NCBI GenBank assembly: GCA_002396085.1
Contig: DGWI01000033.1
Coordinates: 12,431 to 76,430 of the forward strand
Direction: 5' to 3'
DNA length: 64,000 nt
Source: Porphyromonadaceae bacterium UBA4262
GTDB taxonomy: Bacteria; Bacteroidota; Bacteroidia; Bacteroidales; Muribaculaceae
Of the stretch, positions 41,268 to 49,679 are shown one piece after another. The notes below the pieces were generated by a model. That model did not search any database, was not told where the DNA came from, and saw only the letters and a list, made by a program, of their open reading frames with translations. A program made the translations under genes and the position numbers. Numbering within the stretch: the first letter of the stretch is position 1; every line of letters starts with the position of its first letter.

Positions 41268-42752
41268 ATGAAACAGATTATGATTCTAGCAGCAGGTCTG
41301 CTCATGAGCGGCCTCGCTGCACAAGCACAGGAGAGCATTCCCGTGCCTGAAGTAAGCAACTATCAGACCATCTACTCAGCCACCTTAGGCAACGCCGAGG
41401 GCTATGCCTTTGATTCGTGGGGCGGTGGTACCGGTGAACAAATCACCATCGGCGACAAGTATGCTTATCGCATCAGCAACTTCTCCTATTTTGGTTCAGG
41501 CTTTGCCACTATCGATGCCACTGCCATGGACTATCTGCACTTCGACATCTATCCGATGCAGGACATGAGTCTGACGATCGTGCCCATCACAGGCCGTCCC
41601 GAGAAAGGTATCCAGAAGGAACTTACCGGCAACGAGTGGAACTCGTTTGACCTGTCGGTGACCGACTATGTTGCCAAGGGTGCAAACATGGCCAACATGT
41701 ATCAGATTAAGTATGTGAGCCGCATTGTCAACGAGGGCGCATCTGGCCAGGTCGACGGCTTTGCCAACGGCAATGGTTCCGATTCGTTCATCGTGGGCAA
41801 CGTCTACCTCTACAAGGAGCAAGTGGCCTATGAGGACAACGAGGCTCCTGTGCTGGTCACGGCAGAGGTGGGCACAGTGACTGCCACTAGTGCCACGCTG
41901 ACGCTCAAGGCTACCGACAACTTGAGCCCCAACATCTACTTCACTGTCACCGACAACGCCACAGGCAAGGAGTACCACAAGACGGCCGCTTCGGGTGCCG
42001 AGGCTGTACTCGACCTGACAGGTCTGGCCGCCGGCACGACCTATAACATGAATGTTGTTGCTGCCGACGAGAAGGGAAATGCTTCGGAGGCTCAGGTCGT
42101 CGAGTTCACAACTGTTGCTATCCCCGCTGTGCCGGCTCTTGCTGCCGGTGACAAACTGGTTCTGTTCTCGGCTCACACCGACAATGCACCAGGCTACTTC
42201 TTCGACTCATGGGGCGGAGGCACAGGTAATGATATCGAGATTGAAGGCGAGATGGCATACGCCATCAGCAACTTCATGTGGTTCGGCTCGCAGTTCAACG
42301 ATGTGAATGCTACTCCCTACGATCAGTTGCACCTTGACATCTATCCATTGCAGGATATGACCCTGGCCATCGTGCCCATCACCCGTGGTGCAGCCGAGAA
42401 GGGCATCCAAGTCAGCCTCACCGGTGGCGAGTGGAATGCCATTGAATTGCTCGTTCAGGACTATCTGGACCGTGGTGCCAACATGTTGCAGATGTGGCAA
42501 ATCAAGTATGTGAGCAAGGTGGTGAACCAGGGTGCACCCGGCGCAGTCGACGGATTTGAGAACGGCAACGGTACCGAGACCTTCATCGTGGGCAATGTAT
42601 ACCTGGTGACTCCTAGCGAGAGCACAGGCATTGACACTATCCAAGCCGAGGTTAACGCCAACCAGCCGATGTACAATGTGCTGGGTCAGCGCGTGAACGA
42701 GAACTACAAGGGCATCGTCATCCAAAACGGACATAAGTATATCATCAAGTAG
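41268..42752 (+). CDS. Twin-module surface binding protein with T9SS-type tail
   Basis: 494 residues, signal peptide 1-21. Two homologous ~160-residue modules (about 30-182 and 295-455) share GYAFDSWGGGTG / GYFFDSWGGGTG, AY.ISNF.(Y/W)FGS.F, LH(F/L)DIYP(M/L)QDM(S/T)L.IVPI and a closing NGNG...FIVGNVYL. An Ig/fibronectin-like domain (about 187-286, TLTLKATDNLSPNIYF) lies between. The tail (PMYNVLGQRVNENYKGIVI..GHKYIIK) is type-A T9SS. No catalytic residues are evident. Within a glucan PUL it most likely binds polysaccharide at the surface. I do not recognise the twin module as a named family. Confidence 0.78.
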   Translation: MKQIMILAAGLLMSGLAAQAQESIPVPEVSNYQTIYSATLGNAEGYAFDSWGGGTGEQITIGDKYAYRISNFSYFGSGFATIDATAMDYLHFDIYPMQDMSLTIVPITGRPEKGIQKELTGNEWNSFDLSVTDYVAKGANMANMYQIKYVSRIVNEGASGQVDGFANGNGSDSFIVGNVYLYKEQVAYEDNEAPVLVTAEVGTVTATSATLTLKATDNLSPNIYFTVTDNATGKEYHKTAASGAEAVLDLTGLAAGTTYNMNVVAADEKGNASEAQVVEFTTVAIPAVPALAAGDKLVLFSAHTDNAPGYFFDSWGGGTGNDIEIEGEMAYAISNFMWFGSQFNDVNATPYDQLHLDIYPLQDMTLAIVPITRGAAEKGIQVSLTGGEWNAIELLVQDYLDRGANMLQMWQIKYVSKVVNQGAPGAVDGFENGNGTETFIVGNVYLVTPSESTGIDTIQAEVNANQPMYNVLGQRVNENYKGIVIQNGHKYIIK

Positions 42753-42782
42753 TATTTTCAACAACTCTAAGTCTATTATTCC

Positions 42783-42817
42783 AGATGGGGCAGTGCTCTG
42801 CCCTGCCCCATCTTTTA
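42783..42817 (+). terminator. Terminator closing the first PUL operon
   Basis: AGATGGGGCAG pairs with CTGCCCCATCT (42783-42793, 42803-42813), followed by TTTT. The SusC promoter follows. Confidence 0.8.
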
Positions 42818-42912
42818 AACACTGAGATTATTCTTAGTTGCAGTTCCACTACCAATCCACCTACCAAAACCCTTAGAAATACTAAATACGACATCACTTT
42901 TGTTGCAATTTA

Positions 42913-42944
42913 TTTGCATCAATAGACATCTTCTTTTAAATTTG
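42913..42944 (+). promoter_or_regulatory. SusC promoter
   Basis: TTTG (42913-42916), 20 nt, TAAATTTG (42937-42944): full -33/-7 match, 41 bases before the SusC start. Confidence 0.75.
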
Positions 42945-42984
42945 CGCAACATTAGGCGAAAACATAACAAATAATTACGATATA

Positions 42985-45900
42985 ATGAAGTTTAAGTTTA
43001 CTCTACTTCTGATGCTGTTGCTCCCCCTGCTGATGCATGGCCAGGGCATCACCATTCAGGGCACGGTCATCGACGACAGTGATGGTACGCCCATGCCAGG
43101 CGTGACAGTCAGCGTCGAAGGGACCAGCAAGACCACTGCCACCGACTTTGACGGGCAGTATGTGATTAACGCCGATGGTGCCGGCACACTGGTGTTCACC
43201 TTCGTGGGAATGACACCCGAGCGCCGCCAGTTCACCGGTTCGGCTACCATCAATGTGCGCATGAGCGAGGACGCACGTGTGCTCAACGAGGTTGTTGTTG
43301 TGGGTTATGGCACCATGCGCAAGAGCGATCTCACCGGCTCTGTGTCATCGATCAGTGCCGACAAACTCAAGAAGACCCCTGCCGCCAACCTTGACCAGGC
43401 ACTGCAAGGCCGTGCCGCCGGTGTGACGGTCAACGCCAACTCGGGGCAGCCAGGTGCAGGTGCACAGGTGCGCATCCGCGGTATCGGCACCATCAACAAC
43501 AGTGACCCGGTCTATGTGGTCGACGGTGTGATCTGCGATGACATCAACTTCCTGAGCCCGTCGGACATCGCCAGTACTGAGATCCTGAAGGACGCTTCGG
43601 CTACCGCCATCTACGGCAGCCGTGGCGCTAATGGCGTGGTGCTGGTCACCACCAAGAAGGGCGAGCAAGGCCAGAGCCGCATCTCACTCGATGTCTATGC
43701 CGGCATCCAGCAGCGTTGGCGCAAACTCGACCTCATGAACAAGGAAGACTTTGTCAACACCTACCTCGACCTCAACGCCAATGCCGCCCAGCGCCGCATC
43801 TACGACGAGCAGGGCTTCAACGAGTGGCTACGCCGCTACAAGATGGGCACCGACGCGCACTATGCCGCGCCGCTGACCGAGAAGTATCCCGACGGACTGG
43901 ACTATAGCCTCATCGACACCGACTGGCAGGACGAGGTATTCCAGGATGCGTGGATCCAGAGTTACCATCTGGGCATTGATGGTGGTACCGACAAGGCCAA
44001 CTACTCGTTCAGTGCCAGTTGGTTCGATCAGGACGGTATCATCAAGCAGAGCAACTTCAAGCGCTTGACCCTGAGGGCCAACACCTCGTTCCAGGTCAAG
44101 AAATGGTTCAAGATTGGCGAGAACCTGAGTTATGTCTACTCATGGGGACGCAACACAAGTGCCGATGCCGCCAACCTGGATGCCAACCTGCTGTCACAGG
44201 CCATCGCCATGGCTCCTTGGGATCCTACCCGTTACCCCGAAGGCTCGGTCAACGCCAAGGGCGAAGACATGAGTGGCAAGATTGCTGCACCCAGCAACTT
44301 CAAGAACGTGTACAGCCCCATCAGTTCGATGGAGTACCATCACCCGCGCGATGTCTACAGCCGCTGGATTGGCGACCTCTACATCGAGATAACACCCCTC
44401 GAGTGCCTGACCTATCGTGCCGACGTCAGTTACAATCATGTCGACTATAACCACCGCTCGTTCCTCGACAAGTATGAGGTCTCGGCCTATGACCAAGCCG
44501 ACAAGAACTATCTGGAGCGTTCAATGCGCCACTGGACCAGTGTCGTGTGGGAAAACACCTTGACGTTCAAGAAACAACTCACCGATGATCACTACCTCAA
44601 TGTGATGGTGGGTCACACTGGCGAGGAATATAACAGTTACAGCATCAGCGGCTCGGGCAACAGCATCCTCATCCCCGACCCGCGCAACTGGTACATCAGC
44701 CAGACCACCGAAACCAACCCTGCCGGTGATGGTGTGGACCGCACCCGCCGCACGTCGTTGCTCGGTCGACTGCACTACACACTCAAAGACCGCTACATGG
44801 CCACGCTCAACTTCCGTGCCGACGGCAGCAACAAGTATCCCGAGAACATGTGGGGCTACTTCCCCTCACTGGCTCTGGCCTGGCGACTGAGCGAGGAGCC
44901 CTGGCTCAAGCGTTACAACAACCTGGACAACCTCAAGTTGCGTGCCGGCTGGGGACGCATCGGCAACGACAAAATTGTCAACAATGCCTTCACCACCACG
45001 ATGTTCAATAGTGGACCTACGTTTATCACCTATCCTCTGGGCGAAAACGGCGACACCCCGGGTGCCACCATCCTGACATACGCCAACAACGGCGGTTGGT
45101 GGGAGAAAACCGAGACCTGGAACGTGGGTCTGGACTTCTCGTTCTGGCGCGGACGATTGAATGGTACCATCGAGGGCTTCATGCGCGACACACGCGACAT
45201 GGTTGTCTACAAGAAGATGGATGCCCAGATGGGACAGCGCTACGACGCGCTCATCAACGCCGCCACCGTGCGCAACACGGGTCTGGAACTCACGCTGGGA
45301 CACCAGAACACGGTAGGTGACTTCCACTATAACATCGAGGGCAACATGTCGATCATCAAGAACGAGTTGCGCCGTCTCAATGGTGGCGAGAAATTCTGGG
45401 TCGACGACATACGCCTGAGCGACGAGGGTATCGGATTGTTCACCTTCTGGGGCTATGACTACCAAGGCGTGTTCAAGACCGACGAGGGAGCCAACCAACA
45501 CTGGTTTGGCTATGCACAAGATGGTGAAATCAATCCCTATCATGCTGGCGATGCCATCTATGCTGACCTTGACGGAGACGGCAAACTCACCGAATTGGGC
45601 GACCGCAAGGACATCGGCAACCCGTTCCCCTGGCTCACTTATGGTCTGAACCTGAGTTGTGACTGGCGCGGTCTGGATTTCTCGTTATTCTTCCAGGGCG
45701 TGGCAGGCAACGAGATCTACAACCGCATGCGCACCCGCACCGAGTATAACGGCACCAGCATGCAACTGAGCACAGCCATGGCCGACGTATGGACTGCATC
45801 TAAGGCCGAACAGGGCATCTATGGCACCATTCCCAACCCCAATGGCAACAGCTATAACTACACCGTCAGCAGCCGCTTTGTTGAGAAGGGCGACTACCTG

Positions 45901-46110
45901 CGCCTGAAGAACGTGCAGTTGGGCTACACCCTGCCCAACAACGTGGCGCACAAGATGGGCATGAGCAAGTGCCGCATCTATGTGAGCGCAAGCAACCTGC
46001 TGACCTTCACCAAATACAAAGGCTATGACCCCGAGGTGGCTGGCGGCGTTGACTATGGCAACTATCCCCAGGCCCGCACCTACATGATGGGTCTCAACCT
46101 CTCTTTCTAG
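42985..46110 (+). CDS. SusC-type TonB-linked outer-membrane glycan importer
   Basis: 1041 residues. Signal peptide 1-20. A carboxypeptidase-regulatory-like domain (about 22-95, GTVIDDSDGTPMPGVTVSVEGTSK) is followed by the SusC signature region NEVVVVGYGTMRKSDLTGSV (about 100-119), the plug with LQGRAAGVTVNANSG and IRIRG-type segments, then the barrel, ending YMMGLNLSF. It pairs with the SusD lipoprotein downstream to import oligosaccharides using TonB. The PUL enzymes predict beta-1,3-glucan oligomers as substrate. It has its own promoter. Confidence 0.95.
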   Translation: MKFKFTLLLMLLLPLLMHGQGITIQGTVIDDSDGTPMPGVTVSVEGTSKTTATDFDGQYVINADGAGTLVFTFVGMTPERRQFTGSATINVRMSEDARVLNEVVVVGYGTMRKSDLTGSVSSISADKLKKTPAANLDQALQGRAAGVTVNANSGQPGAGAQVRIRGIGTINNSDPVYVVDGVICDDINFLSPSDIASTEILKDASATAIYGSRGANGVVLVTTKKGEQGQSRISLDVYAGIQQRWRKLDLMNKEDFVNTYLDLNANAAQRRIYDEQGFNEWLRRYKMGTDAHYAAPLTEKYPDGLDYSLIDTDWQDEVFQDAWIQSYHLGIDGGTDKANYSFSASWFDQDGIIKQSNFKRLTLRANTSFQVKKWFKIGENLSYVYSWGRNTSADAANLDANLLSQAIAMAPWDPTRYPEGSVNAKGEDMSGKIAAPSNFKNVYSPISSMEYHHPRDVYSRWIGDLYIEITPLECLTYRADVSYNHVDYNHRSFLDKYEVSAYDQADKNYLERSMRHWTSVVWENTLTFKKQLTDDHYLNVMVGHTGEEYNSYSISGSGNSILIPDPRNWYISQTTETNPAGDGVDRTRRTSLLGRLHYTLKDRYMATLNFRADGSNKYPENMWGYFPSLALAWRLSEEPWLKRYNNLDNLKLRAGWGRIGNDKIVNNAFTTTMFNSGPTFITYPLGENGDTPGATILTYANNGGWWEKTETWNVGLDFSFWRGRLNGTIEGFMRDTRDMVVYKKMDAQMGQRYDALINAATVRNTGLELTLGHQNTVGDFHYNIEGNMSIIKNELRRLNGGEKFWVDDIRLSDEGIGLFTFWGYDYQGVFKTDEGANQHWFGYAQDGEINPYHAGDAIYADLDGDGKLTELGDRKDIGNPFPWLTYGLNLSCDWRGLDFSLFFQGVAGNEIYNRMRTRTEYNGTSMQLSTAMADVWTASKAEQGIYGTIPNPNGNSYNYTVSSRFVEKGDYLRLKNVQLGYTLPNNVAHKMGMSKCRIYVSASNLLTFTKYKGYDPEVAGGVDYGNYPQARTYMMGLNLSF

Positions 46111-46151
46111 CACCCCCTGTTCCCAAATATTCCAGTAAACAAAAGAAGACA

Positions 46152-47771
46152 ATGAAGATATCAAGATATACAATAGCAATGGTGCTGGCTGCAACCATGC
46201 TCACCTCGTGCAACGACTGGCTGGCCGAGGACACGCCAGGCACCAACAAGCGCGGTGACTACTTCGTGAGCACCGAGACAGCCATCGAGGTGGTCAATGC
46301 CGCCTATACGCCCCTGATGTGGGAGTATGGCACCAAGTCGACCTTCTACAGCGAGTGGTTCATTGGCGACATCGTCAGCGACGATGCTCTCAAGGGCGGT
46401 GGCTCGCTCAGCGACATGGCCGATGCCTACGACATGGAGAATTTCAAGACCAACACCGACAACTCGCTACTGCGAGGCTTCTATGAGGCTCAGTGGCAGG
46501 GCATCCAGCGCGCCAACCTCGCCATCGAGAGCATCGAGCCACTGGAGGTGGGCATGGATGCCAACTTCACCGAGGCAATGAAGGCCCGCCTGCTGGCCGA
46601 GGCCCGATTCCTGCGTGCCTACTATTACTTCCGCCTGGTGCGTGTGTTTGGTGGCATGCCGCTCAACGATCGTGTGGTGGACAGTTCAAGCAAGATTAAC
46701 CACGAACGTGCGTCGCAACTCGAGACCTACGACTTCATCATCAATGACCTGCTGGCTGCCCAGGAGGCACTGCCCCTGAAGAGCCGCTATGCAGCCACCG
46801 ACATGGGACGCATCACGCAGGGCACTGCCCAAGCCATGCTGCTCAAGGCCTATCTGTACAAAGCCGGTTTCCAGAAGCAGCAGGGCGAGAACCCCAGCGA
46901 GAGCTATGCCCAGGCAGCCAAGTGGGGTGAAGAGGTGGTCAAGAGCAACCAGTACTCGCTGTGTCCCGTCTACTTCGACAACTTCACCCTGGCTGGCGAG
47001 AACGGGCCTGAGTCGGTGTTCGAGATCCAGTACATCGAGGACCCGCGCAGCGACTATGGCGAGGGCGAGGGCTTCAGCCGCGGCACCTTCACGCTGATCA
47101 TGCAACGCACCCGCTCAACCCACTGGGGCGAGTCGGGCTGGGGATTCAATCACCCCACGCAGAACCTCTATGACGAGTATGAGCCGGGCGACCTGCGTCG
47201 CGATGCCACCATCCTCGACTTCACCGACTACATGACCACGCCGGCCGAGGAAATCTACCTGGGCAACCACTACCTCAACCTGAAGAATGCCCAGATGACC
47301 GACAACAACGGCCAGCCCTATCACCTGACCCACCACTCGCGTGGGCCGTTGAACTACCGCTTGATTCGCTACAGCGACGTGCTGCTCATGCTGGCCGAGG
47401 CCTACTGTGAACAGGGCAATGTGGCCAAGGCCAAGCCGCTGCTCAACCAGGTGCGTGACCGCGTGGGCCTCACGCCGTTCCCCTACACCGCCACCATCCA
47501 GGGCCGTGAAGTGACCTACAGCGAGAACCAGGACGACCTGCGTGCCGCCATTCGCCATGAGCGTCGCGTCGAGTTGGCTATGGAGGGACACCGCTGGTTC
47601 GACCTGTTGCGTTGGGGCATCGCCGCCGAGACCATGGCAGCCTACATTGCCACCGAGACTCCCGAGGCCCGTGCCGAGTATGCCGCGTTTGTTCCCGGCA
47701 AGCACGAGTTGATGCCCATCCCCTCGCAGCAAATCGACCTGGGTGCCGGTCCCCAGAACCCTGGATACTAG
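46152..47771 (+). CDS. SusD-like surface glycan-binding lipoprotein
   Basis: 539 residues; lipoprotein signal cleaved at LTSC (Cys20). The helical SusD/RagB fold is visible in the TPR-like stretches (GIQRANLAIESIEPL, LLAEARFLRAYYYFRLVRVFGGMPL) and the C-terminal SusD motifs (LLMLAEAYCEQGNVAKAKPLLNQVR, RHERRVELAMEGHRWFDLLRWG). It caps the SusC pore and binds glycan. It starts 41 bases after susC. The stop codon (47769-47771) is followed immediately by a long heptad repeat array. Confidence 0.95.
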   Translation: MKISRYTIAMVLAATMLTSCNDWLAEDTPGTNKRGDYFVSTETAIEVVNAAYTPLMWEYGTKSTFYSEWFIGDIVSDDALKGGGSLSDMADAYDMENFKTNTDNSLLRGFYEAQWQGIQRANLAIESIEPLEVGMDANFTEAMKARLLAEARFLRAYYYFRLVRVFGGMPLNDRVVDSSSKINHERASQLETYDFIINDLLAAQEALPLKSRYAATDMGRITQGTAQAMLLKAYLYKAGFQKQQGENPSESYAQAAKWGEEVVKSNQYSLCPVYFDNFTLAGENGPESVFEIQYIEDPRSDYGEGEGFSRGTFTLIMQRTRSTHWGESGWGFNHPTQNLYDEYEPGDLRRDATILDFTDYMTTPAEEIYLGNHYLNLKNAQMTDNNGQPYHLTHHSRGPLNYRLIRYSDVLLMLAEAYCEQGNVAKAKPLLNQVRDRVGLTPFPYTATIQGREVTYSENQDDLRAAIRHERRVELAMEGHRWFDLLRWGIAAETMAAYIATETPEARAEYAAFVPGKHELMPIPSQQIDLGAGPQNPGY

Positions 47772-47893
47772 ACGAGTTACAAGCTACGAGTGACGAGTTA
47801 CAAGTTACGGGCTACGAGTGACGAGCTACGAGTTACAAGCTACGAGCTACGAGTTACGGGCTACGAGTTACGAGCTACGAGTAAACGAGTAAA
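47772..47893 (+). repeat. ACRAGYT-type heptad array after susD
   Basis: About sixteen near-contiguous 7-bp units: acgagtt, acaagct, acgagtg, acgagtt, acaagtt, acgggct, acgagct and so on, ending in slightly longer units (aacgagta). The variation is nearly all purine/purine or pyrimidine/pyrimidine at fixed positions. Confidence 0.85.
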
Positions 47894-47992
47894 CGAACTA
47901 ACGAGTTCTACGTATTACCAGGGCGATCTAAATTGTTAATTATGAATTCTTAATTCACCTTTTATTTTTCACTTTTAAAAACTTTTGTGATT

Positions 47993-49570
47993 ATGAAAAA
48001 ATTGTTTACCCTTGCAGCCCTGTCACTGATGGCTGCCAGTGCGGTCAACGCACAGTTTATCACGAAGGCCCTCAACGAGAACGATGAGTCGACCTTCAAG
48101 TGGGAAAACGCCAGCAACTTCATCCTGCTCAGCGTCGGCGAGGCCGAGCGCGAAGCCATGGAAGGAAAAATCCTGGCTGACTATAGCATCGACGACGTGA
48201 CCCGTCATCTCTATGTCTGGGAAAACACTTATGTGGGCGGCGACGGCACTGGCATGAACTCGTTCGGCCAGCTCGAGGACCACATCGCTCTGACCGTGGG
48301 CAACGCGGGCTGGAGCGGCTTCGGTTTGATCCAGGACGGCGGCATCGACTTCAGCATGCTCGATGATACCTACGTGCTGCACTTTGCCATGAAGGCCAAG
48401 CCCACCGACCTGACCTCGCACGGTTTCGGCTTTGCCCAGGCCAAGTTCACCATCGGTCCCACGGCGTTTGTCGACGGTGCCCGCGTGCACAAGTTGCTGG
48501 GCGACATCGAGCACAACGGCGAGTGGTACTACATCGACATCCCCTTCAGCGTGCTGCGCCAGTGTGCCGACAACAATGATGTGTTCCCTGCCGACAAGGG
48601 CGGTGCCGCTGCTTACAACGACAACCACTTCTGGTGCCTCTCGGGCGGCGTGGCCGGCAGTGAGCTGCACATCGACAACATCTTCATCTACAAGGATGCC
48701 ACCATTCCCGAGCCTGTGGAGAACGACTATGTGCTGCACTATGGCCTGAACGAGGAGGGTGCCACTTGGAACGATATCACCTTCGTGCCCGGTGAGGGTG
48801 AGAACGAGGGCAAACTCGTTGCCGAGAACGTAGAGTTTGCCGAGAACACCGAGTTCAAGGTAAACTATGGCGATGTCTGGTACGGTGGTGCCACCGATGA
48901 TGACTACTACCTGATTCACAGCGAGTGGTTCGAGAACATCGCTCTGGACAGCAACGGCAAGAACTTCCACATCAATGAAGCCGGCACTTACACCTTTGTG
49001 CTCGACGAGACCGAAGAGGGCATCAAGTTGACCGTCACGGGTTGGCCCGAGCCTGCTCCTGCTGTTTATCTGATTGGTGACGCTCCTCTGGGTGGCTGGG
49101 ATCCCGCAGCTCCCGTGGCAATGACCGAGGCTAATGGAATCTACACCTATACTGCCAACTTCGAGGAGGCCAAAGACATCTACTTTGTCTTCACCGAGGG
49201 CATTGGTTCGTGGGAAGCCATTAACGGCCACCGCTATGGCCCGACCGAAGGAAACGAAGATGTCGTTGTCGGCGAGGTGACGACCACTCAACTCTCGGCC
49301 AACGACCAGGCAGCCTACAAGTTGGCTGCAGAGGTCGGTGAGTACACATTCACCTTCGACTTGGCTAACTTGAACTTCAAAGTTGAGAAAGTGAATGCTG
49401 GTGTTGTGGGCGACGTGAATGGTGACGGCAAGGTCGACATCGCCGATGTCAACGCCGTGATCAACATGATGCTGGGCAAGATCGAGGCTACTGAGGCTGG
49501 TGATGTCACTGGTGGCGGTGTCGATATTGCCGATGTCAATGCTGTGATCAACATCATGCTGGGCAAGTAA
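47993..49570 (+). CDS. SusE/F-position surface binding protein with dockerin-like tail
   Basis: 525 residues from the ATG at 47993. Signal peptide about 1-20 (no lipobox). About 22-240 is one copy of the ~220-residue module found three times in the GH16 enzyme (ILADYSIDDVTRHLYVWENTY, GMNSFGQ, GWSGFGL, LSGGVAGSELHIDNIFIYKD). About 240-345 is a beta domain. About 347-460 is a SusE/SusF-like starch-binding-type module (AVYLIGDAPLGGWDPAAPVAMTE, YFVFTEGIGSWEAINGHRYGP). Two dockerin-type motifs end the protein (GDVNGDGKVDIADVN, then a shortened GGGVDIADVN). It sits after SusD, where SusE/F proteins are expected. Confidence 0.85.
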   Translation: MKKLFTLAALSLMAASAVNAQFITKALNENDESTFKWENASNFILLSVGEAEREAMEGKILADYSIDDVTRHLYVWENTYVGGDGTGMNSFGQLEDHIALTVGNAGWSGFGLIQDGGIDFSMLDDTYVLHFAMKAKPTDLTSHGFGFAQAKFTIGPTAFVDGARVHKLLGDIEHNGEWYYIDIPFSVLRQCADNNDVFPADKGGAAAYNDNHFWCLSGGVAGSELHIDNIFIYKDATIPEPVENDYVLHYGLNEEGATWNDITFVPGEGENEGKLVAENVEFAENTEFKVNYGDVWYGGATDDDYYLIHSEWFENIALDSNGKNFHINEAGTYTFVLDETEEGIKLTVTGWPEPAPAVYLIGDAPLGGWDPAAPVAMTEANGIYTYTANFEEAKDIYFVFTEGIGSWEAINGHRYGPTEGNEDVVVGEVTTTQLSANDQAAYKLAAEVGEYTFTFDLANLNFKVEKVNAGVVGDVNGDGKVDIADVNAVINMMLGKIEATEAGDVTGGGVDIADVNAVINIMLGK

Positions 49571-49625
49571 GAATCGTTATCCCCTATCCTTTTGGATAAG
49601 GGAATTTTAAAGAAACATTTTACAT

Positions 49626-49670
49626 TCTAGAGGGTCTAGATATTCTAGACTATCTAGAGAAACTAGACCC
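49626..49670 (+). repeat. TCTAGANNN array, five units, before the second GH128-like gene
   Basis: tctagaggg, tctagatat, tctagacta, tctagagaa, actagaccc. It ends ten bases before the ATG at 49680, in the intergenic leader within the PUL. Confidence 0.92.
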
Positions 49671-49679
49671 CAAAGAACA

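Noticed and set aside
49626..49670. Cloning or adapter artefact (TCTAGA is an XbaI site)
   Set aside because: Six separate arrays with different triplets, kept 9-bp phase and chromosomal genes on both sides do not look like vector sequence.
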